Shown here piece after piece: positions 13,594-20,236 of a stretch of DNA of 20,236 bases (positions are counted from its first letter, which is position 1; each line of letters begins with the position of its first letter). The DNA is taken from NCBI GenBank assembly GCA_021203685.1, contig JAJQAS010000097.1:1-20236 (forward strand), given 5' to 3'. Source of the DNA: Clostridiales bacterium (GTDB lineage: Bacteria > Bacillota > Clostridia > Oscillospirales > Oscillospiraceae). The translations under genes were made by a program, and so were the position numbers. Under the pieces are notes generated by a model. That model was given only the letters and a program-made list of their open reading frames with translations, was not told the origin of the DNA and searched no databases.

Positions 13594-13702
13594 AACACAT
13601 CATCCTCTCAAGCGGATGGAGCGGAAGGAACATCGCTGCTTGACGGAACAGCTGCCGTTTTCACTGCGTCTTGGGAACCGACCCCTTTCTGGAGTGAATT
13701 TT

Positions 13703-13754
13703 GGTATCCTCTTTTGGATGAATAAAGGATACCACAGATCCGCTCATCTGTCAA
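13703..13754 (-). promoter_or_regulatory. Promoter of the micro-ORF unit with inverted repeat
   Basis: On the minus strand TTGACA (13749-13754), 17 bp, TATCCT (13726-13731). A perfect inverted repeat GGTATCCT (13703-13710) / AGGATACC (13726-13733) covers the -10 box and the start of the transcript; it could be an operator. Confidence 0.7.
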
Positions 13755-13821
13755 GTGTTTTTGCAAATATTTTTTATTAAGTTCGAAAAGAGAATTATTC
13801 GTGCCATTGGGAGGCATTTGC

Positions 13822-14424
13822 ATGACAAAAAACATCGTAATGGACATGGGGAACGTGCTGCTGGACTTCGACCCCCAGGTGCCGCTGGACCGATATTGTT
13901 CCACTCCGGAGGAAAAAGAGCTGGTGCAGCGGGAGCTGTTTCAAAGTCCAGTGTGGCTGATGGCCGACCAGGGGCTGATCCGGGACTGCGAGCGGTTTGA
14001 CCGCATCAAGGGTCGGGTGCCGGAAGAGCACTGGCCCGCGCTGAAAGCCTGCGCGGATAACTGGTGGGTGTGTATGCACAACCCCATCCCCGGCGCGCTG
14101 GACTTCCTCCACGACTGCAAGGCGGCGGGGTACGGACTGTACCTGCTTTCCAACGCCTCCGACCTGTTTTTCACCTACTTCCCGGCCTTTTGCCCGCTGG
14201 AGTTCTTCGACGGGGCGGTGGTCTCCTGCCGGGAGAAGCTGCTGAAACCCGACCCGGAAATCTACCGGCGGCTGCTGGAGCGGTACCACCTGGAGGCGGA
14301 GACCTGTTACTTCGTGGACGACCGCCCGGACAACGTGGCGGCGGCCCAGGCCCTGGGCATGGGCGGTCACGTGTTCCGCATGGACTACCCCGCCATCCGC
14401 CGGGAGCTGGGGATGGAGCCATGA
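13822..14424 (+). CDS. HAD-superfamily hydrolase (phosphatase, YihX-like)
   Basis: A 200-aa HAD subfamily IA-like phosphatase. Motif I is DMGNVL (nucleophile Asp8, with Gly instead of the second Asp, as in YihX-type enzymes); motif II is LLSNAS at about 107-112; motif III is the Lys of LLKPDPEIY; motif IV is FVDDRPDNV. A four-helix-type cap lies between motifs I and II. The substrate is probably a sugar phosphate or other small phosphomonoester. The start was chosen for the GGGAGG site 7 nt upstream of ATG 13822; a GTG at 13801 lacks one. The stop overlaps the next ATG (ATGA), so it is translationally coupled to the pyridoxamine kinase; a role in vitamin B6 phosphate turnover is possible but unproven. 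Confidence 0.85.
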   Translation: MTKNIVMDMGNVLLDFDPQVPLDRYCSTPEEKELVQRELFQSPVWLMADQGLIRDCERFDRIKGRVPEEHWPALKACADNWWVCMHNPIPGALDFLHDCKAAGYGLYLLSNASDLFFTYFPAFCPLEFFDGAVVSCREKLLKPDPEIYRRLLERYHLEAETCYFVDDRPDNVAAAQALGMGGHVFRMDYPAIRRELGMEP

Positions 14425-15320
14425 AAAAAGTCGCGGTCATCAACGACCTGTCCGGCTTTGGGCGGTGCTCCCTTACCGCCGCCCTGCCGGTGTTGGCCGC
14501 CATGGGGATCCAGCCGGTGCCGCTGCCCACGGCGGTGCTCTCCGCCCAGACGGGCTACCCCGACTATACCTACCTTGATTTGACCGGCCAGATGGACGGT
14601 ATCCGCCGGGCGTGGCAGTCGATGGGCGCACGATTCGACGGCATTTCCACCGGTTTTGTGGCAAACCCCGCCCAATTCGACCAGCTCAACGCCTTTTTGG
14701 ATACTTTTCAGCGGGAGGACACTCTGGTGCTGGTGGACCCGGTGATGGGGGACGGCGGCCGTGCCTTCGGGATGTTCAGCCCGGAACTGCTGGCGGGGAT
14801 GCGTGGGCTGTGCCGCCGGGGGACCCTGCTGGTCCCCAATCTGACGGAGTGCTGCCTGCTGACCGGGTGGGACTACGCTGCGCTGACCGCCCACCGGAAC
14901 GGGCGGGATTACACAGAGCGGGTGGCCGCCTGCGGCGAGGCCCTCCGCCGCCCCGGGCAGACGGTGGTCATCACCGGGGTCCAGGTCTCCGGCGAGGACG
15001 GCAGCCCCGCCGTGGGCAACCTGGCCCTGTGGGACGGCGGGATGTTCTTCCTGGACCAGCCCTACAACGGCAAAAGCTACTCCGGCACCGGCGACCTGTT
15101 CGCAGCCGCCCTGCTGGGTGCGCTGCTCCGGGGGGAAACGGTCCCCCAAGCCGTGGAGCGGGCGGAGCGGTTTCTCTCCGCCGCCATTGCCGCCGCGGCG
15201 CGGGAGGGGACAGACCGCAACGACGGCGTCCCCTACGAAGCGTTTTTGGGAATGCTGCTGGAAAATGAATTTCCGGGGCGCGCCGGAATGGCAGCAAACT
15301 CTGTCACAATAAAACCATAA
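14421..15320 (+). CDS. Pyridoxamine/pyridoxal kinase
   Basis: A 299-aa ribokinase-fold kinase that phosphorylates B6 vitamers to make PLP or PMP in the cytoplasm. Features: N-terminal INDLSGFGRCSLTAALPVLA, QTGYPDYTYLDLT substrate region, VLVDPVMGDGG at about 100-110, VPNLTECCLLTG, and the anion-hole/catalytic segment NGKSYSGTGDLFAAALLGA. The family resembles the Firmicutes pyridoxamine kinase (PdxY/PdxK-like). Start is the ATG that overlaps the HAD stop by 4 bp; a frame open further upstream only shadows the HAD gene. A strong terminator follows. Confidence 0.9.
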   Translation: MKKVAVINDLSGFGRCSLTAALPVLAAMGIQPVPLPTAVLSAQTGYPDYTYLDLTGQMDGIRRAWQSMGARFDGISTGFVANPAQFDQLNAFLDTFQREDTLVLVDPVMGDGGRAFGMFSPELLAGMRGLCRRGTLLVPNLTECCLLTGWDYAALTAHRNGRDYTERVAACGEALRRPGQTVVITGVQVSGEDGSPAVGNLALWDGGMFFLDQPYNGKSYSGTGDLFAAALLGALLRGETVPQAVERAERFLSAAIAAAAREGTDRNDGVPYEAFLGMLLENEFPGRAGMAANSVTIKP

Positions 15321-15361
15321 AAAGAGACTGCATCCACTTCGCTCGTGGTGCAGTCTCTTTT
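15320..15361. terminator. Bidirectional terminator between the B6 kinase and apbE
   Basis: A 13-bp stem AAAAGAGACTGCA (15320-15332) / TGCAGTCTCTTTT (15349-15361) with an inner CCAC/GTGG pair. T runs on both strands serve the two convergent genes. Confidence 0.9.
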
Positions 15362-15367
15362 CCTGTC

Positions 15368-16417
15368 TCAGCCGTCCGCAGTCAGCAGCGTATACCCCTC
15401 GTCGGCCTCCACCGAATCCTCCAGCCCCTCGGTGACGTAGAGATTGCCGTCGGCGTCGATGAACACGGCCTGAAATTCATCGCTGTGGGCCTGCCAGTAG
15501 GCGGTGCCCTCCTCCAGTCCCATGATGAACAACGCCGTGGAGAGGGCGTCGCCCAGGGTACCGTCAGGGGTGACGATGGTGACGGAGACCAGTCCACTGT
15601 CCGCCGGGTAGCCGGTGGCAGGGTCGAGGATGTGGTGGTAAGTCTCGCCGGTGGCCTCATCGGTGAAGTACCGTTCGTAGGAACCGGAGGTGATGACCGC
15701 CTGGTCCTCCACCTCGATGACCGCCACGATGGCTCCCTCACTGCCCACCGGGTCCTGAATGCCCACCCGCCAGAGGGAACCGTCGGGCTTGGTACCGAGA
15801 CACTGGATGTTGCCGCCCAGAGAGACCATGGCGGAGGTCACTCCCATCACCTCGAACAGCTCCATGAGCCGCTGGGAGGTGTAGCCCTTGGCGATGCCTC
15901 CCAGGTCGATGGACTGTCCCTCTCCCAGGGTGACGGTAGAAGTGTCGGCGTCATAAGAGATACGGTCGGCCCCCACCAGCGCCAGGGTGGCCTGGATTTC
16001 TGACGGGTCCGGCACCTGGTAATCCTGGGTTGTGAAGCCCCACAGTTCCATCAGGGGGGAAACGGTGATGTCGAAAGCCCCGCCGGTGCTGTCGTAGATC
16101 TCCAGCGCCCGCTCCACCAGGGCGGCAGTGTCCTCAGAGAGAACGGCAGTGCCCGCCTGGTTCAGCTGAGAGACCTCGCTGTCCTCGCTGCCCACGGTGA
16201 GCAGGGCCTCCAGCCGCTGAATTTCCTCCACGGCGGCGTCCAGCGCCTCATCCCGGCTGCTGCCGTAGGCGGTCAGCGTCATATAGGTGTCCATAGCTTC
16301 CAGATACTGCGTGCTGGATTCCTCCGCCTCCGGGTCAGGCTCGACGGTCCCGGCAGAGCAGCCGGTCAGCAGCAGCGCTGCCAGCAGGCAGCAGAGAAAA
16401 CGGTGCAGGTTTTTCAT
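15368..16417 (-). CDS. apbE: ApbE, FAD:protein FMN transferase (lipoprotein)
   Basis: Transfers FMN from FAD to a threonine in SGAT-type motifs of extracytoplasmic flavoproteins. The 349-aa protein has a lipoprotein signal with lipobox LLTGC (Cys20). Conserved blocks are AMDTYMTLTAYG, GAFDITVSPLMELWGF, SIDLGGIAKGYTSQRL, VSLGGNIQCLG, TSGSYERYF, YHHILDPATGYPA and a C-terminal GDALSTALFIMGLEEG that includes the Mg-site Asp. ATG 16417 begins directly with the signal peptide and no upstream alternative is needed. Its likely substrate is the SGAT-containing Tat flavoprotein at 19205, encoded in the same neighbourhood. Confidence 0.93.
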   Translation of the reverse strand: MKNLHRFLCCLLAALLLTGCSAGTVEPDPEAEESSTQYLEAMDTYMTLTAYGSSRDEALDAAVEEIQRLEALLTVGSEDSEVSQLNQAGTAVLSEDTAALVERALEIYDSTGGAFDITVSPLMELWGFTTQDYQVPDPSEIQATLALVGADRISYDADTSTVTLGEGQSIDLGGIAKGYTSQRLMELFEVMGVTSAMVSLGGNIQCLGTKPDGSLWRVGIQDPVGSEGAIVAVIEVEDQAVITSGSYERYFTDEATGETYHHILDPATGYPADSGLVSVTIVTPDGTLGDALSTALFIMGLEEGTAYWQAHSDEFQAVFIDADGNLYVTEGLEDSVEADEGYTLLTADG

Positions 16418-16572
16418 TCTTTATACTCCCTCGATGAGCGCTCAGCCGTTCGCGCTCGCGCAGGCGGCGGCCGCTCAAAACAACGCTAAATTTGTCATCA
16501 AGTGTTGTTTCTCTAAATCGACAAAAAACGACAAAAGAAACGAGAAAAAGACGGCAAATTTGACAAACCCTA

Positions 16573-16603
16573 TTGACCTGAGTGTTACACTCAACTTTAT
16601 AAT
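16573..16603 (+). promoter_or_regulatory. MerR-type promoter/operator (19-bp spacer)
   Basis: TTGACC (16573-16578), exactly 19 bp, TATAAT (16598-16603), with a perfect dyad TGAGTGT-T-ACACTCA (16579-16593) in the spacer. This is the standard layout of promoters activated by MerR-family proteins. It points right, into the 3' end of the convergent MerR gene, with no plausible plus-strand gene next to it. The rest of 16418-16646 holds A-rich CGACAAAA-type repeats and no gene. Confidence 0.65.
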
Positions 16604-16646
16604 ATATCTGTTAGTAAGGGTTAAGCTGGCAGCGTGGACATTCCGC

Positions 16647-17471
16647 TCAAACAGGAATGCTCATCTGGCAGTAATAATAGAATTGCCCATCCTCCGTGGC
16701 TTCAAACAGGTGCCGCACCAAAATCGGCCCCGCCGCCTCCAGTCCCTGGGCTTCCAGCGCGGCCAACGCCGGGGGGAGCATCTGCTGGATCTCATCCGCG
16801 TCGGTGTTGGCCTTGCCGCCGATGGGCGAGCGGGGGATCTTCAGGTAGTAGCAGAAGACACGGCAGGCGGGGAACTGCTCCAGGTGGCTGCCCCGCAGAC
16901 CCAGCAGCTCGGCCTGTTCCGCCGAGGCCGCGAAGCCGAAGACCACCTTCTCATCCCGAACGAGCCTGCAATATTCCACCGCCGGGGTAGCGTCGATCCA
17001 GTCTGACATGGCCTCGGTGTCCTCGGTTGAGAGGGACAAAAACGCTTCCATCTTGGAGAAGGGGAAAAAGACCAGGTCAGGCCGGTCTTCCAGCGTCCAG
17101 CTGCCCACCAGCGTTCCCTCCAGTGCTTTTTGCTGGCAGGTGTAAACGAATCGGAGGTTTTCCAGCGCCATGCCCCGCAGCAGCTGCTCCCGCTCCAGCG
17201 CCGCGATGCGCCGGGCACAGCCCGCAGCAGTTTCCGTCATGCTGGCATCGCCGAGGATGTGGCTGATCTCCCGCAGGGAATAGCCCGCATTTTGCAGCTT
17301 TTTGCTGATGAGGATGGCTGGGTATTGGGCGTGGTAGTAGTACCGGTACTGGTTGCCCTCCTCCCGCCGGGAAGTGAGGATGTGCTGCTTCTCGTAGTGC
17401 TTGATGAGGTCCCGGCTGACGCCCAGCTTCCGGGAAAACTCGCCCATGCGATATGTTTTTTGCTGTGCCAT
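16647..17471 (-). CDS. MerR-family regulator with effector-binding domain
   Basis: A 274-aa protein. The N-terminal MerR winged helix spans residues 5-75: TYRMGEFSRKLGVSRDLIKH, YEKQHILTSRREEGNQYRYY, then NAGYSLREISHIL. A coiled linker follows (about 85-115, AALEREQLLRGMALENLRFVY). The C-terminal 150 residues (GSWTLEDRPDLVFFPFSKME ... FEATEDGQFYYYCQMSIPV) resemble a GyrI/BmrR-type effector-binding barrel. The start ATG has a GAGGAGCG site upstream. MerR proteins activate promoters with 19-20 bp spacers by twisting the DNA; such a promoter lies just beyond this gene's 3' end, so it may be the target. The ligand is unknown, likely a hydrophobic or cationic small molecule. Confidence 0.88.
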   Translation of the reverse strand: MAQQKTYRMGEFSRKLGVSRDLIKHYEKQHILTSRREEGNQYRYYYHAQYPAILISKKLQNAGYSLREISHILGDASMTETAAGCARRIAALEREQLLRGMALENLRFVYTCQQKALEGTLVGSWTLEDRPDLVFFPFSKMEAFLSLSTEDTEAMSDWIDATPAVEYCRLVRDEKVVFGFAASAEQAELLGLRGSHLEQFPACRVFCYYLKIPRSPIGGKANTDADEIQQMLPPALAALEAQGLEAAGPILVRHLFEATEDGQFYYYCQMSIPV

Positions 17472-17646
17472 AGGGATTCGCTCCTCTTTCTTTGTAATTT
17501 ATCTCACTGTCCTATAGTTTAGCGGAAAGGCAACGGCTTTTCAATTCTTTTTTTGAATCTTTCCGGGATTTGGCGAAATGCGCCGGGTCTCCGGTCCCTC
17601 CGTCGGCTCCCCTGTGCGGACGGCTCTGTGAAAGGAGAAGCAACAC

Positions 17647-18144
17647 ATGAAAATTGGTTTTATGGAACTGGTGGTCATCTTCATTGTGGCCCTGGTGGTC
17701 ATCGGGCCGGATAAGCTGCCCGAGTTCGCCAGGAAGCTGGGGTCTGGTCTGCGGGCCTTCCGGGAGGCAACCAACGACCTGACCTCGGAGATCCGGGAGA
17801 ATGTGGTGGAGCCTCTGGAAGAGGCCCAGGCTCCCATCCGGGAGGCCATGGAGCCGCTGGAGGAGATGGACAAAGAGATCAAAGGCAGCGTCAAAGAGGT
17901 GAAAACCTCTCTGAATAACATCGGCAAGCCGAAGAAAAAGTCTGCTGCAAAAGAGCAGACCCCCGCCGCCCAGCCGCCGGAGCCTCCGGCAGCGGAGACG
18001 TCGGCTCCGGAACCGGTGCAGGCCCCGGCGGCGGAAAACGTCTCCCCGGCCCCGGCGACCGACGCGGCGGAGGGAGCGGATACAGCTTCCCCGGCGGCGG
18101 AGGACGCCACATTAAACCAGAATAAAGGAGGAGAAACCACATGA
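17647..18144 (+). CDS. TatA/TatB-family protein, TatB-like
   Basis: A 165-aa Tat translocase subunit. One N-terminal membrane helix (MELVVIFIVALVVIGP) is followed by the hinge GPDKLPEFARKLG and an amphipathic helix, as in TatA/TatB. Length and the long tail favour a TatB role. After a coiled region (about 55-100) comes a Pro/Ala/Glu-rich unstructured tail of about 60 residues. ATG 17647 has an AAGGAG site upstream. It leads the tat operon: its stop overlaps the next ATG by 4 bp. It resembles the next gene (both begin MKIG..EL), implying duplication. Confidence 0.85.
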   Translation: MKIGFMELVVIFIVALVVIGPDKLPEFARKLGSGLRAFREATNDLTSEIRENVVEPLEEAQAPIREAMEPLEEMDKEIKGSVKEVKTSLNNIGKPKKKSAAKEQTPAAQPPEPPAAETSAPEPVQAPAAENVSPAPATDAAEGADTASPAAEDATLNQNKGGETT

Positions 18145-18326
18145 AAATCGGTACGACAGAGCTGATCGTCGTCCTGCTGATTGTAGTGGTACTGTTTGGC
18201 CCCACTCAAATCCCCAAGCTGACCAAAATGCTGGGCAGCAGCATCAAGAACTTCCGGGACGGCATGAAGGACGAGGACAAGTCCGAGACCAAGGAAGAGA
18301 GCAAGCCCCAGGATGAGCAGGCGTAA
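18141..18326 (+). CDS. tatA: TatA, twin-arginine translocase pore subunit
   Basis: A 61-aa protein: one membrane helix (LIVVLLIVVVLFGP), the FGP hinge, amphipathic helix IPKLTKMLGSSIKNFRDGM and a short charged tail, the standard size and plan of TatA. It oligomerises to let folded proteins cross the membrane. The start overlaps the upstream stop (ATGA) with GGAGG nearby, and the end overlaps tatC by 14 bp, so the three genes are translationally coupled. Confidence 0.93.
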   Translation: MKIGTTELIVVLLIVVVLFGPTQIPKLTKMLGSSIKNFRDGMKDEDKSETKEESKPQDEQA

Positions 18327-19104
18327 GGAAAAAAAGCCGTCCGTGCCCGACAATGGGGAAATGAGCCTGAGCGGACACCTGAAAGAGCTGCGCAATCGTA
18401 TCATCGTCTGCGTGGTCTTTCTGGTGGCCGCCGTGTTGGTGTGTCTGTTCTTCGCTCCTCAACTGGTGGAGCTGTTCACCGACCTGGGCAAGGACTACGA
18501 CTACAAGTTTGTCTACATCGCCCCCCAGGAGTTGCTCACGGTCCAGCTGTCCATCGCTGCCATTGGCGGCCTGGTACTCAGCTCCCCTGTGATCTTCTAC
18601 CACATCTACGCCTTTTGCGCCCCCGGCCTGAAAAAGCGGGAACGGCTGTTCTTCCTGCTGGCCGTGGGCTTTGGCGCGGTGTGCTTCTGCGTGGGAGTGC
18701 TGTTTGCCTACAAAATCAGCGTCCCCTTCATGCTCTACTTCTTCATGGACCTGAGCGTGGGGACCGCCGTTACCGCCTCCGTCAGCATTCAGAACTATGT
18801 GAATTTTCTGCTGACGGTCTTTGTCGTGTTCGGCGCGGTGTTTGAGCTGCCGGTGGTGTCCGTGTTGCTGACCCGCATCGGGCTGCTCAAACCCCAGTGG
18901 CTGGCAAAGTCCCGGAAGGTGCTGTTCGTCCTCATCTTCGTGCTGGCCGCCATCATTACCCCACCGGACATCCTCTCGCAAATCATGGTGGCGTTCCCCA
19001 TGATGGCCCTGCTGGAGCTGAGCATCTTCCTGTGCAAAATTTGCACCAGGCTGTGGCACCTGGACGAGGAGGAGGACGAAGAGGAAAGCGTCAACGGGGA
19101 GTGA
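18313..19104 (+). CDS. tatC: TatC, twin-arginine translocase receptor
   Basis: A 263-aa integral membrane protein that binds twin-arginine signal peptides. Landmarks are MSLSGHLKELRNRIIV at the N-terminus, FVYIAPQELL in the first periplasmic loop, PVIFYHIYAFCAPGLKKRER, FELPVVSVLL and ITPPDILSQIMVAFPMMALLELS. Six membrane helices can be counted. The C-terminus is acidic (DEEEDEEESVNGE). It starts inside the end of tatA. Its nearest client is the RR-signal flavoprotein 100 bp downstream. Confidence 0.95.
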   Translation: MSRRKEKKPSVPDNGEMSLSGHLKELRNRIIVCVVFLVAAVLVCLFFAPQLVELFTDLGKDYDYKFVYIAPQELLTVQLSIAAIGGLVLSSPVIFYHIYAFCAPGLKKRERLFFLLAVGFGAVCFCVGVLFAYKISVPFMLYFFMDLSVGTAVTASVSIQNYVNFLLTVFVVFGAVFELPVVSVLLTRIGLLKPQWLAKSRKVLFVLIFVLAAIITPPDILSQIMVAFPMMALLELSIFLCKICTRLWHLDEEEDEEESVNGE

Positions 19105-19126
19105 CCCCATCCACTTTTGTTTATCC

Positions 19127-19152
19127 TGCGGCCCCGTGAGAAGGCCGCCGTA
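19127..19152 (+). other. Hairpin between tatC and the flavoprotein gene
   Basis: GCGGCC (about 19129-19134) pairs with GGCCGC nine bases later; no T run follows. It may attenuate or protect the transcript in the 100-bp gap. No clear separate promoter was recognised, so the flavoprotein gene may be read through from tatABC. Confidence 0.35.
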
Positions 19153-19204
19153 TAAAGCAACCCCCTGGAGAAAACAAGACTTTTATATTGGGAGGAAGAA
19201 CTTT

Positions 19205-20236
19205 ATGGCAAAAAAACAACCCATCTCTCGCCGGGATTTCATCAAGGGCATGGCTGCCGGCGCAGCCAGCGTCGTGACCCTTGGTGTGCTCCAGGCCTGC
19301 GAGAACGGCATATCCACTGCCGCCTCGTCCAGCAGCACGGCGGCATCGTCCAGCAGCGGCACCACCGCTGCCAGCTCCATGAGCTATACCCCCGGCACCT
19401 ACTCCGCCACCGCCGCCGGTATTTCCAGCGATGTCACCGTCACCATGACCTTCGACGAGACCAGCATCACCGCCGTGGAGATCGACGTTTCCGGTGAAAC
19501 CGCTGACATCGGCGGCGCCATTGGCGACGATATGGCCCAGGCCATTCTGGACGCCCAGTCCTGCGACGTGGACGCCGTCTCCGGCGCCACCGTCACCAGC
19601 GACGCCATCAAGACCGCCGCCGCCGACTGTATTTCCCAGGCAAGCGGCACCACCGTCACCGTCAGCGAGGAGGAGGACAGCGGTTCCTCCGACTGGCTAG
19701 GCGAAGCCCCTGAAATCGACGAATCTGAAATCACCGAGACCCTGGACACCGAGGTCCTGGTGGTTGGCTGCGGCTCCGGCGGCTGGATCGCCGCCATGAC
19801 CGCCGCCGAAGAGGGCGCGAAGGTGTTGGTGGTGGAAAAGAACGAATCCCCCACCAGACCCCGTGAGGACATCGGCGCCATCAACTCCAAGCTCCAGTTG
19901 GCATCCTTCGAGGAGTATCCGGAGTTTGAGATCGACAAGATGGAAGCCCTTCAGGAAATCGTCCGCTATGGTGCGGGCTATGTCAACTCCGACCTGATCC
20001 GCTGCTGGGAGGACAACAGCGCCGAGATGATTGACTGGCTGACCGATTTGCTGGAAAGCACCGGCGACTGGTACATGAGCCTGGAAGGCGGCGTGGGCGA
20101 CACCAGCGACCCCGGCCGTGACAAGGCTTACGCCACCGGCCACAGCCCCCACCTGACCGATACCGCCCCGGAGGACACCAGCCTGAACTCCACCTTCCAG
20201 GCCCACTGCGACGACCTGGGCGTGGAGTGGAAGCTG
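19205..20236 (+). CDS. Tat-exported FMN-binding / FAD flavoprotein reductase (fumarate-reductase-like), partial
   Basis: The first 344 codons of a gene that continues past the window. The signal has a perfect Tat motif SRRDFIKG (Arg9-Arg10), a hydrophobic stretch and LQAC (Cys32), so it is probably a Tat lipoprotein held at the outer face of the membrane. After a Ser/Thr/Ala linker comes an FMN-binding domain (about 60-150) with SGATVTS (126-132); Thr129 is the likely FMN attachment residue, modified by ApbE. From about 182 an FAD-binding Rossmann fold begins (TEVLVVGCGSGGWIAAMTAA ... VLVVEKNE), as in fumarate reductase/KstD-like flavoproteins. Start ATG 19205 has GGGAGG 9 nt upstream. It likely reduces an external organic acceptor; the substrate is unknown and the catalytic part lies mostly outside the window. 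Confidence 0.92.
   Translation, partial: MAKKQPISRRDFIKGMAAGAASVVTLGVLQACENGISTAASSSSTAASSSSGTTAASSMSYTPGTYSATAAGISSDVTVTMTFDETSITAVEIDVSGETADIGGAIGDDMAQAILDAQSCDVDAVSGATVTSDAIKTAAADCISQASGTTVTVSEEEDSGSSDWLGEAPEIDESEITETLDTEVLVVGCGSGGWIAAMTAAEEGAKVLVVEKNESPTRPREDIGAINSKLQLASFEEYPEFEIDKMEALQEIVRYGAGYVNSDLIRCWEDNSAEMIDWLTDLLESTGDWYMSLEGGVGDTSDPGRDKAYATGHSPHLTDTAPEDTSLNSTFQAHCDDLGVEWKL

Larger units (their letters stand above)
13406..13606 (-). repeat. Two tandem 109-bp repeats
   Basis: Copies at 13515-13606 and 13406-13497 (offset exactly 109). Flanking blocks are almost identical: CATAACACATCATCCT, and the block around the GGACCGTACCTCC and GTGGATAGGGACAAACTTAC segments. The 10-codon ORF between them diverges, partly at third codon positions. 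Confidence 0.85.
13192..13719 (-). ncRNA. Autonomous ~530-nt transcript carrying micro-ORFs
   Basis: A near-consensus promoter (13726-13754) and a strong terminator (13192-13227) on the minus strand bound a stretch with no ordinary gene. Inside are two 109-bp tandem repeats and at least five very short ORFs with well-placed ribosome sites. The unit is divergent from the HAD gene and convergent with the DUF1002 gene, so it feeds no downstream gene. It may be a micropeptide operon, a dual-function RNA or a translation-responsive regulator; I know of no described family that matches. Confidence 0.6.

Noticed and set aside
14064..14420. Upstream extension of the pyridoxamine kinase
   Set aside because: Out-of-frame reading of the HAD gene; the kinase begins at the ATGA overlap.
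17541..18404. Minus-strand frame over the tat genes
   Set aside because: Low-complexity shadow of G+C-rich sequence; tatB-like and tatA are clear on the plus strand.
18244..19110. Minus-strand frame opposite tatC
   Set aside because: His/Gln-rich shadow; tatC motifs and six membrane helices are on the plus strand.
1..20236. tRNA or rRNA genes
   Set aside because: I saw no cloverleaf with T-loop and anticodon features or rRNA-like stretch by eye; a tRNA-finding program would be decisive.

Overview
The window reads as chromosome from an endospore-forming, gut-type Firmicute, most likely in the Oscillospiraceae/Clostridia. The basis is spoIVB, strong Shine-Dalgarno sites, a Tat operon beside a flavin-dependent secreted reductase, and a G+C-rich core. 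It splits into two parts. Positions 1 to about 10,860 are a more A+T-rich accessory region of signalling, regulatory and plasmid-like genes. Positions about 10,870 to 20,236 are a G+C-rich core.

Accessory part, left to right: a C-terminally truncated lipoprotein with two repeat domains (minus strand); an XRE-type regulator divergent from a membrane Ser/Thr kinase; a bacterial Roco (LRR-GTPase-COR) protein whose C-terminal tail lies in another frame; a divergent XRE regulator leading a GAF/winged-helix/BTAD (SARP-like) regulator broken by one frameshift and two in-frame stops. Next come eight tandem 11-bp repeats upstream of a promoter for a small zinc-ribbon protein, a second small XRE gene whose Shine-Dalgarno site is buried in a hairpin, about 500 bp of structured non-coding DNA, and a ParB-like / second ParB-like (DUF6551-type) / MazF-family cassette closed by a terminator. 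Several lesions in the first 7 kb suggest island decay, or single-base errors in the assembly.

Core part: spoIVB (minus) stands alone and faces the island. A DUF1002 secreted protein follows, with a palindromic operator inside its promoter. Between it and a HAD-phosphatase/pyridoxamine-kinase operon lies a self-contained minus-strand unit of about 530 nt. That unit has a near-consensus promoter, two 109-bp tandem repeats each carrying a 10-codon and a 3-codon ORF with good ribosome sites, a third micro-ORF, and a terminator with a T7 tail. I consider it the most unusual object here.

The right end holds apbE (minus), a MerR-type regulator (minus) and a MerR-style 19-bp-spacer promoter that faces no obvious gene. 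Then comes tatB-like/tatA/tatC, followed by a Tat-exported lipoprotein with an FMN-binding SGAT motif and an FAD-binding flavoprotein domain, cut by the window edge. ApbE attaches FMN to such SGAT threonines and Tat exports folded proteins, so these genes plausibly form one extracellular electron-transfer or respiratory module.

All function calls come from reading motifs by eye. No database search was run.
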